From positions 1 to 7,968 of the forward strand of contig JACDBZ010000110.1 of assembly GCA_013694645.1 (NCBI GenBank): a stretch of 7,968 bases of DNA, read 5' to 3'. Shown piece by piece: positions 1-5,396 of the stretch. Below the pieces are notes generated by a model. The model was not told the DNA's origin, searched no databases, and saw nothing but the letters and a program-made list of their open reading frames with translations. Origin of the DNA: Chloroflexota bacterium (GTDB lineage Bacteria; Chloroflexota; Limnocylindria; QHBO01). Position 1 is the first letter of the stretch. Each line of letters begins with the position of its first letter. The position numbers and the translations under genes are program-made.

Positions 1-2313
1 GTCTATCACTACGCACCCTACGAACCGAGCGCGTTGAAGCGTCTCATGGGTCGCCACGCGACGCGCGAGGATGAGGTGGATCGCCTCCTGCGCGGCGGCG
101 TGATGATCGACCTCTATCGCGCCGTGCGACAAGGGCTCCGCGCGTCGGTCGAGAGCTACTCGATCAAGCGGCTGGAGCCGCTCTACGGCTTCGTGCGCGA
201 CGTCCCGTTGAAGGATGCCGGCTCCAGCATCGTGGCCTTCGAGCAATGGCTGGAGCTGGGCCAGGGCGACCGGCCCGCCTCGACCATCCTGGACGACATC
301 GCGGCCTATAACCGCGACGACGTGCGGAGCACGCTCGTCCTCCGCGACTGGCTCGAGACGCTGCGCCTGGAATTGGCCGATCGGACCAGCCAGGCCGTGC
401 CGCGCCCGGCCCTCGTATCGGGGGAGGCGCCGGTCGAGACCGCTGCGTCAGACGCGCGCGTGCAGGAATTGGCCGAGATCCTGACAGCCGAGGTTCCCGA
501 CGATCCAGCGGCGCGCTCCGACGAGGAGCGCGCGCGATGGCTCCTCGCCCAGCTCCTGGCGTGGCATCGGCGAGAGAGCAAGGTGGCGTACTGGGAATTC
601 TTCCATCGGCTCGGTCTCGACGACACCGACCTGGCCGCCGACAAGGGGGCGCTCGGACCGCTGGTGGTGATCGGACCGGTCGGGGAACCATGGAAGCCGA
701 CCGCCAGGTCGAAGCCGCGGCAGACGTGGCGTTATGGCTTCGCGCCACAGGACTATGACATCGGCTCCCGTTCCCGGCTCCATGACCCGAAGCTGCAACG
801 GCAACACCCTGATGAGCCATGGAAGACCTGGCAGGTCAAAGGCGCGCTCCATGCAATCGACGACCGTGAGTCCACCGTTGACCTCAACTGGCCACCGAAC
901 ACCGAGCCGCCTCATCCGGAGGCGCTCGTGCCGCTCGATACGTTCAATGATCGAGAGCAGCGCGCCGCGCTCCTGGCACTCGGCGAGTGGGTGGCGGCGC
1001 ACGGCATCGACGCCGATGGCCCGTGGCGCGCCGGCCGCGACCTCCTCCTCCGACGCCCGCCCCGCTGCGGCCAGGACGACGGCAGCCCACTGCGGATCGG
1101 CGGCGAGTCCGGGCTCGATGCCGCAATCAGGCTGGTGCTGACCATCCGCGACAGCACCCTGGCGATCCAGGGACCGCCTGGATCGGGAAAGACCTACACC
1201 GGCGCCCGAATGGTCGTCCGACTGCTCCAGGCCGGTAAGAAGGTCGGGATCAGCGCGACGAGCCACAAGGTGATCACGAACTTCCTCGAAGAGGTGCTCG
1301 CGGCAGCAGACGGCATCATCGAGGTGCGGGCCACGCAAAAGGTCTCGGACGGATCGGCACGGGCGGTGTCCGAGCAGGTCACCCACGTCGCGAGCAACGC
1401 GGAGGTCCAGGATGGCCTGGCCAGTGGGGAGTTCAGTGTCGCCGCCGGCACCGTCTGGCTCTGGGCTGCCGAGAAGAGCCAGGAGATGGTGGACGTCCTC
1501 TTCGTCGACGAGGCCGGGCAGATTTCGCTCGCCAACGCCCTGGCGATGGCGCGGTCCGCGCGCTCGATCGTGCTGCTCGGCGACCCGCAGCAGCTCGATC
1601 AGCCGCTCCAGGGGTCGCATCCGCCGGGCGCGGATCGGTCCGCCCTCGCGCATCTGCTCGGTGAGCATGACGCCATGCCGGATCATCTCGGACTCTTCCT
1701 CGAGCACACCTGGCGGCTTCACCCGGACGTGACGGTCTTCACCTCGGAGGCGTTCTACGAGGGCCGCCTGGAATCGCGCGACGACCTGGTGAACCAGCGT
1801 CTGCACGGCCCGGAGCCGATGCGCGGCGCCGGCCTGCGCCTGGTGTCCGCCGATCACGTCGGCGCTGACAGCACCTCGCCCGAGGAGGCGCACCAGGTTG
1901 CCGCCTTCGTCCGAGCGCTCGTCGAGAGCGGCTCCACCTGGACGGATCGGCACGGCGACCGGCGTCCGCTCCGTTACGACGACGTGCTGATCGTCGCACC
2001 GTACAACGCGCAGGTCGGCGCGATCGCCGCGTTGCTGCCCGTCAACGCGCGGGTCGGCACGGTCGACAAGTTCCAGGGCCAGGAGGCGCCGGTCAGCATC
2101 TACTCGATGACCTCCAGCTCGCCGATGGACGCACCCCGCGGTATGGACTTCCTCTACTCGCGCAACCGTCTCAACGTGGCGACCTCGCGTGCCCGATGCG
2201 TCGCGGTGGTCGTGGCGGAGCCGGCGCTCCTTCGCGTGCGTGCGCGCACCCCGGAGCAGATGCGCCTCGCGAACGCGCTGTGCCAGTTCGCGGAGATGGC
2301 CAACCCCGTCTAA
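1..2313 (+). CDS. TM0106-family RecB/RNase H-like nuclease fused to Dna2/Upf1-type SF1 helicase (5' partial)
   Basis: The reading frame is open from base 1, so the gene begins upstream of the window; an ATG at 46 and a TTG at 34 are internal. The first ~120 residues match the C-terminal half of the RNase H-like (YprB-type) exonuclease domain of TM0106-family proteins, ending in the DEDDy-type YxxxD motif (Tyr at 307, Asp at 319). A linker and 1B-like region follow. The SF1 helicase core has every motif intact: Walker A GPPGSGKT at 1171-1194, Walker B DEAGQ at 1507-1521, motif III GDPQQL at 1579-1596, WRLHP at 1711-1725, VDKFQGQE at 2062-2085 and NRLNVATSRAR at 2164-2196. Full-length relatives are usually about 1,100-1,200 residues with a Cas4/RecB-like PD-(D/E)xK domain at the N-terminus, so roughly a third is missing here. 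It is probably a cytoplasmic ATP-dependent DNA or RNA processing enzyme. The family's physiological role is not established. The frame ends at TAA. Confidence 0.9.
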   Translation, partial: VYHYAPYEPSALKRLMGRHATREDEVDRLLRGGVMIDLYRAVRQGLRASVESYSIKRLEPLYGFVRDVPLKDAGSSIVAFEQWLELGQGDRPASTILDDIAAYNRDDVRSTLVLRDWLETLRLELADRTSQAVPRPALVSGEAPVETAASDARVQELAEILTAEVPDDPAARSDEERARWLLAQLLAWHRRESKVAYWEFFHRLGLDDTDLAADKGALGPLVVIGPVGEPWKPTARSKPRQTWRYGFAPQDYDIGSRSRLHDPKLQRQHPDEPWKTWQVKGALHAIDDRESTVDLNWPPNTEPPHPEALVPLDTFNDREQRAALLALGEWVAAHGIDADGPWRAGRDLLLRRPPRCGQDDGSPLRIGGESGLDAAIRLVLTIRDSTLAIQGPPGSGKTYTGARMVVRLLQAGKKVGISATSHKVITNFLEEVLAAADGIIEVRATQKVSDGSARAVSEQVTHVASNAEVQDGLASGEFSVAAGTVWLWAAEKSQEMVDVLFVDEAGQISLANALAMARSARSIVLLGDPQQLDQPLQGSHPPGADRSALAHLLGEHDAMPDHLGLFLEHTWRLHPDVTVFTSEAFYEGRLESRDDLVNQRLHGPEPMRGAGLRLVSADHVGADSTSPEEAHQVAAFVRALVESGSTWTDRHGDRRPLRYDDVLIVAPYNAQVGAIAALLPVNARVGTVDKFQGQEAPVSIYSMTSSSPMDAPRGMDFLYSRNRLNVATSRARCVAVVVAEPALLRVRARTPEQMRLANALCQFAEMANPV

Positions 2314-2323
2314 CCCGAAATGA

Positions 2324-2352
2324 TTGCCGCCCGGGCACGGGGCGCGTATCGT
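2324..2352 (+). promoter_or_regulatory. Sigma-A-type promoter for the membrane SARP regulator
   Basis: A -35 element TTGCCG (2324-2329) and a -10 element TATCGT (2347-2352) are separated by exactly 17 bp. Each hexamer matches 4 of 6 consensus positions, including the most conserved bases. The predicted transcription start is near 2359, which gives a leader of about 29 nt before the CTG at 2388. It lies just after the helicase stop, so the regulator need not depend on readthrough. This is a prediction by eye. Confidence 0.5.
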
Positions 2353-2367
2353 GCGGGCGCTGCCCGC
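2353..2367. promoter_or_regulatory. Perfect inverted repeat at predicted transcription start (candidate operator)
   Basis: GCGGGC (2353-2358) and GCCCGC (2362-2367) form a perfect 6-bp inverted repeat around GCT. It starts directly after the -10 hexamer and spans the predicted +1. A related palindrome, GCCCGGGC, sits in the promoter spacer at 2329-2336. The placement would suit an operator, for example autoregulation by the downstream DNA-binding protein, or a 5' RNA hairpin. Short GC palindromes are common in such DNA, so confidence is low. Confidence 0.25.
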
Positions 2368-2374
2368 TGTGTAC

Positions 2375-2382
2375 GGAGGGAG
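2375..2382 (+). promoter_or_regulatory. Shine-Dalgarno that fixes a CTG start
   Basis: GGAGGGAG lies 5 nt before the CTG at 2388. No ATG, GTG or TTG occurs in this frame between the helicase stop and the first membrane helix, and the earlier in-frame starts (ATG 2196, GTG 2280) lie upstream of the predicted transcription start. This SD is therefore the main reason for choosing the CTG. Confidence 0.55.
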
Positions 2383-2387
2383 ACGAG

Positions 2388-4415
2388 CTGTCCGAGCTGC
2401 TCGAGATCGGGGCGCACGGGGTCACCGCGGTCCTGGCCACCTGGCTGGGTCTCTTGGTCCTGACGCGGGCGGGTCGCGCCGCTGGGGCGCCGATCTTCAG
2501 CTTCCTCTGCCTGCTCCTCGTCGTGTGGTCGATCGCGATCATCGTCCAGCGCACCGGAACCGACCCGCGCGTGCACCCGGCCCTCAACCTCATCGAGGAC
2601 GCCGCCGCATTCCTGCTGCCCGCGGCCACGCTCCATATCGCTCTCGCGGTGGCCATTGAGGGACGGCGTTCCACGCTGGCGGCCGCTCTCCTGGCGACCG
2701 GCTACGTGGTCGGTCTGCTTGCAATCGTCCAGGCCGCCGTGGATCCGGCCCACGAGATCGGCTTCTCCCAACCGGGCTTCGCGCTCCCTGGTGTGTCGCC
2801 GATCGCGACGGCCTGGGCCTTCGCCCTCGTTCGCGGCATGATCTTCGCGTCGGGTATCGCGTACCTGGCAATCGGGTTGCGCGCCGCCGGTCACGACCGG
2901 GCGCGACGTCGCCAGCTCCTCTTCGCCCTCGCAACGGTGGTCCTCGGCGTCATCGGCGGCATGGCACGAATCCTTCCGCCGCAGATCGGCGGTCCGCCAT
3001 TGGTCGGCGTGTCGATCATCGCGGTGGCCACGGTCCTGGCCACCTATGCCGTGCTGTCACAGCACATGTTCGTGGCGGCCGACGTGGCGGGACGCGCGGT
3101 TCGCTGGTCGTTGATCGCCGGGCTCGGAATCGTCGTGTACGCCGGGACACTCGTGCTGCTGGAGGGGGCGGCGGCGTCGCTGCTGTCGATCAATTTCCCG
3201 CTCGTCACCACCCTGGCGGTGGTCGTCACCCTGGCCCTGTTCGATCCGGTCGCCGAGCGCGTCCGGCAGCTGACCGCCGGAACACCGCGCCAGGTCGACG
3301 ACGCGCGGCTGCTCGTCGCGCTCGGGAAGGACGCCATGCTGGCACAGAGCCCTGAGCAGGCCGTCGAACCCGCGCTCGCGCGCCTGGTGCGCACGTTCGA
3401 GCTCGTCGGCGCTGAGCTCGTCGAGCCTGACGGTAACGTGCTGGCGCGCGTTGGGACGCCGGACGCCCTGGACCCGCTTGGCGTTCGGCTCGACCTTGGC
3501 GAAGGCGGGGAGGTTCATGGGACAGCGACCTTCGGCCGAAAGGAGAGCGGCCTCTCCTTCACGCCGCCGGAGCTGGACGCTCTGGCATTGGCCGCCACGT
3601 ACCTGGGTTCGAGCCTGCGGCTTGCCGAACGTCACGAAGAGCAGGCTTCCGCACTGGCCGATCTGCGAGCCGAACGAGCCCAGGTCCAATCGCAGGGGTC
3701 GGCCCTGAGCGACGCGCTCAATGACGCGACCTCGCCGCCGCCCGGCCTCCATGTCTTCGCGCTCGGATCGCTCCGAGCCGAGCTGGACGGCGAACCGGTT
3801 CGACGATGGGGCGGCGAGAAGGCCGGCTCACGCCAGGCAGAGGCGATCTTCGCCTTCCTGTTCGACCGCGGAGACCGCGGAGCGTCGAAGGACGAGATTC
3901 TCGAGCTCGTGTGGCCGGACGTCGACCTCGATCGAGCCGATGTCGCGTTCCACCGGACCATGCTCGGATTGCGTTCAAGGCTGAAGCCGGGTCGACGCAC
4001 GCGCGAATCGAGCGGGCCGATCGTGTTCCACAACGATCGCTATCGGCTGGACCCATCGGTCATCGCATGGAGCGATCTCGGCGAGTTCGATCGGCTCCTT
4101 GCCGATGCCGCCAGCGGCGACCCTTCGGACGCCGTCCGGACGCTCGAGCAGGCACGCGCCCTCTACCGCGGCGACTACCTCGACGACTGCCCGTACTACG
4201 GAGACAGCGCACAGGTGGAGGACCGCCGGACCGCCCTGCGACAGCGCTACGTGGACATCCTGATCGAGCTTGGCGAGCGCTATGCCCAGCGTGGCGATCG
4301 CACGGCGGCGGCCACCAGCTATCGCCAGGCACAGGCCATCGCGGACGATGAGCTTCCGCAGATCGCCGAGGCTCTCGGTCAGCTCGCGGGCCAGCACCCG
4401 ATTGGCCCGGCCTGA
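2388..4415 (+). CDS. Membrane-anchored one-component regulator: 9 TM helices, GAF-like domain, SARP winged helix and BTAD
   Basis: The protein is 675 residues from the CTG start. Nine hydrophobic segments lie at about residues 8-27, 35-54, 70-90, 97-117, 140-165, 176-195, 205-225, 240-260 and 264-285. Arginine-rich loops (for example 165-176) alternate so that the N-terminus is outside and the C-terminus inside. The arrangement resembles the 7TM sensor part of some histidine kinases. Residues ~305-412 look like a degenerate GAF domain, followed by a coiled coil (~412-446, HEEQ/LADLRAERAQ). There is no kinase HATPase. Instead residues ~453-555 form an OmpR/SARP winged helix (DEILELVWPDVD, then FHRTMLGLRSRL), and ~560-665 form the helical bacterial transcriptional activator domain (LYRGDYLDD; TPR-like end). 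It probably reads a membrane or cytoplasmic cue and acts directly on DNA while bound to the membrane. An upstream ATG at 2196 would add Arg/Pro/Gly-rich residues that are only the helicase gene read in another frame. Ligand and targets are unknown. Confidence 0.8.
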   Translation: MSELLEIGAHGVTAVLATWLGLLVLTRAGRAAGAPIFSFLCLLLVVWSIAIIVQRTGTDPRVHPALNLIEDAAAFLLPAATLHIALAVAIEGRRSTLAAALLATGYVVGLLAIVQAAVDPAHEIGFSQPGFALPGVSPIATAWAFALVRGMIFASGIAYLAIGLRAAGHDRARRRQLLFALATVVLGVIGGMARILPPQIGGPPLVGVSIIAVATVLATYAVLSQHMFVAADVAGRAVRWSLIAGLGIVVYAGTLVLLEGAAASLLSINFPLVTTLAVVVTLALFDPVAERVRQLTAGTPRQVDDARLLVALGKDAMLAQSPEQAVEPALARLVRTFELVGAELVEPDGNVLARVGTPDALDPLGVRLDLGEGGEVHGTATFGRKESGLSFTPPELDALALAATYLGSSLRLAERHEEQASALADLRAERAQVQSQGSALSDALNDATSPPPGLHVFALGSLRAELDGEPVRRWGGEKAGSRQAEAIFAFLFDRGDRGASKDEILELVWPDVDLDRADVAFHRTMLGLRSRLKPGRRTRESSGPIVFHNDRYRLDPSVIAWSDLGEFDRLLADAASGDPSDAVRTLEQARALYRGDYLDDCPYYGDSAQVEDRRTALRQRYVDILIELGERYAQRGDRTAAATSYRQAQAIADDELPQIAEALGQLAGQHPIGPA

Positions 4416-4446
4416 CGAGCCGACGGCCGCGATGCCGTGCGGAGGC

Positions 4447-4476
4447 TTGTCAGGAAGGGTTGGGCTGGCGCATGAT
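4447..4476 (+). promoter_or_regulatory. Candidate promoter for leader ORF and RIO kinase
   Basis: TTGTCA (4447-4452) and CATGAT (4471-4476) are spaced 18 bp apart, with 5/6 and 4/6 matches to the sigma-A hexamers. The predicted start near 4483 leaves a leader of about 34 nt before the small ORF at 4517. No convincing terminator separates it from the regulator gene ending at 4415, so readthrough is also possible. Confidence 0.35.
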
Positions 4477-4516
4477 GCGACCGATCACAGACGCAGCACG
4501 CACGAGGAGGACCGCA

Positions 4517-4570
4517 ATGAGTGCCACCGCAGCCTGTCCTCCCGATGCCTCGAGGCTCAACCTCCGCTGA
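4517..4570 (+). CDS. Candidate 17-residue leader peptide upstream of RIO kinase
   Basis: A strong SD, GAGGAGG (4504-4510), sits 6 nt before an ATG that opens a short ORF, MSATAACPPDASRLNLR, ending in TGA (4568-4570). It contains one Cys and a Pro-Pro-Asp triplet (4538-4546); PPD is a known EF-P-dependent ribosome-stalling motif. The ORF is in the same frame as the RIO gene, whose GTG lies 45 nt beyond the TGA. Its SD is stronger than that of the RIO gene. It may be a regulatory leader peptide. Alternatively it is the old N-terminus of the kinase cut off by a stop, or a chance ORF. I do not recognise the peptide. Confidence 0.4.
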   Translation: MSATAACPPDASRLNLR

Positions 4571-4575
4571 CGCCG

Positions 4576-4606
4576 TCCGAGGGTCGGGTCATCCCGCACA
4601 CTCGGA
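4576..4606 (+). promoter_or_regulatory. Stem-loop that can hide the RIO kinase ribosome binding site
   Basis: TCCGAG (4576-4581) pairs with CTCGGA (4601-4606). Inside it, CGGG (4585-4588) pairs with CCCG (4593-4596) around the loop TCAT, leaving a small internal loop (GGT opposite CACA). The 3' arm takes up GGA of the only plausible RIO SD, GGAG at 4604-4607. The 5' arm begins 5 nt after the leader-ORF stop, so a ribosome terminating there would cover it and free the SD. There is no U-run, so it is not an intrinsic terminator. The pairing is read directly from the sequence; the function is inferred. Confidence 0.4.
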
Positions 4607-4615
4607 GCGTTCTGC

Positions 4616-5383
4616 GTGCATCCTTCATCCGCGCCCCTGCGCGAACCACCGGCGTGGCTCCTCGAAGAGCCATACGATGAGGTCTCGCTCGGCACCCTGA
4701 AATCCGGCAAGGAGGCCGAGGTCTTCCTGCTCGAGCGCCGATACGCCGATGGCTCGACCGTCCTCCTCGCCCACAAGCGCTACCGGCCGCGCCGTCCGTC
4801 GCCCGGCGAGCTTCGCGAGCTCGGCTTCAACAAGGCGACCCTCTATCGTCATGACTCGACCTACCGGGCAGGTTGGTTCCTCTCCAGCCGCGACCGGCGC
4901 GCGGTTGCACACAAGACCGACCACGGCCACGAGGTCATCGAGCGGCTCTGGCCTATCCAGGAGATGGAGATGCTCGAGCGCGCGTGGGCGTCTGGCGCAT
5001 CGGTCCCCTACCCGGTCGAGCGCACCGAGGATGGCGTGGTCATGGAGTTCATCGGCGATGCCGACTCGGCCGCGCCGCGCCTGGCGCAGGCACAGCTATC
5101 GGCGACCGAGCTGGCTTCGGCATGGGAGCAGCTGATCGAGAACCTTCGCCGGCTCACCGCCGCCGGCGTCGTGCATGCCGACCTGTCCGCCTACAACGCG
5201 CTGTGGTGGCAGGATCGGCTCGTGATCATCGATCTGCCTCAGGCGGTCGAGTTCACCACCAACACGGATGCGCCCGACCTGCTGCACCGCGATCTCGCCA
5301 ACGTGGCAGCCTGGTTCGAGCGGCGAGGCATCGCCGTGGACGTGGAGGACGTCTACGGCGACCTGCTCGGCCTTGCGTGGTAA
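4616..5383 (+). CDS. RIO-type serine/threonine protein kinase
   Basis: This 255-residue protein shows the RIO kinase signature. There is a short phosphate-binding loop LKSGKEAEVF (28-37, with the RIO-typical GKEA instead of a glycine-rich loop), an ATP-anchoring Lys54 in AHKRY, and a charged flexible loop (~56-105). The hinge is MEF (143-145), the catalytic loop HADLSAYN has Asp189 and Asn194, and the metal-binding motif IIDLPQ has Asp206. The HRDLANVAAWFERRGI segment near the C-terminus is also typical. Ala188 replaces the more common Gly in H-G-D-L. All catalytic residues are present, so an active cytoplasmic kinase is likely. Archaeal and eukaryotic RIO kinases act in small-ribosomal-subunit maturation; the bacterial role is not established. 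The GTG start has a modest GGAG at 4604-4607, 8 nt upstream; an in-frame TGA at 4568 excludes a longer form. It converges on the minus-strand gene. Confidence 0.88.
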   Translation: MHPSSAPLREPPAWLLEEPYDEVSLGTLKSGKEAEVFLLERRYADGSTVLLAHKRYRPRRPSPGELRELGFNKATLYRHDSTYRAGWFLSSRDRRAVAHKTDHGHEVIERLWPIQEMEMLERAWASGASVPYPVERTEDGVVMEFIGDADSAAPRLAQAQLSATELASAWEQLIENLRRLTAAGVVHADLSAYNALWWQDRLVIIDLPQAVEFTTNTDAPDLLHRDLANVAAWFERRGIAVDVEDVYGDLLGLAW

Positions 5384-5396
5384 TGCAGCTACTGCA
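5384..5396. repeat. Inverted repeat at convergent gene junction
   Basis: TGCAG (5384-5388) and CTGCA (5392-5396) flank CTA, which is the complement of the minus-strand gene's TAG stop. The left arm is the whole 5-bp gap between the two convergent stops. The stem is only 5 bp and has no T-run on either side, so it is at best a weak bidirectional 3'-end structure. Confidence 0.25.

Noticed and set aside
448..1953. Long minus-strand open frame opposite the helicase gene
   Set aside because: It is antisense to a gene with intact helicase motifs, has no recognisable domain, and its length reflects the scarcity of stop codons in GC-rich DNA.
2196..2387. Upstream extension of the membrane regulator (ATG 2196 or GTG 2280)
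   Set aside because: The added residues are Arg/Gly/Pro-rich and simply the helicase gene read in another frame; no SD precedes these starts and they lie upstream of the predicted promoter.
2428..3045. 15-bp exact repeat CGGTCCTGGCCACCT at 2428-2442 and 3031-3045
   Set aside because: Both copies encode similar membrane-helix residues (V-L-A-T-W/Y) with biased codons; chance within a hydrophobic protein explains it.
3057..3752. Minus-strand frame of 231 codons inside the regulator gene
   Set aside because: It is antisense to clear membrane and GAF segments, has a low-complexity Arg/Gly composition and no SD or domain.
4423..4438. ACGGC/GCCGT hairpin after the regulator stop as a terminator
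   Set aside because: The stem is only 5 bp and has no T-run; too weak to call.
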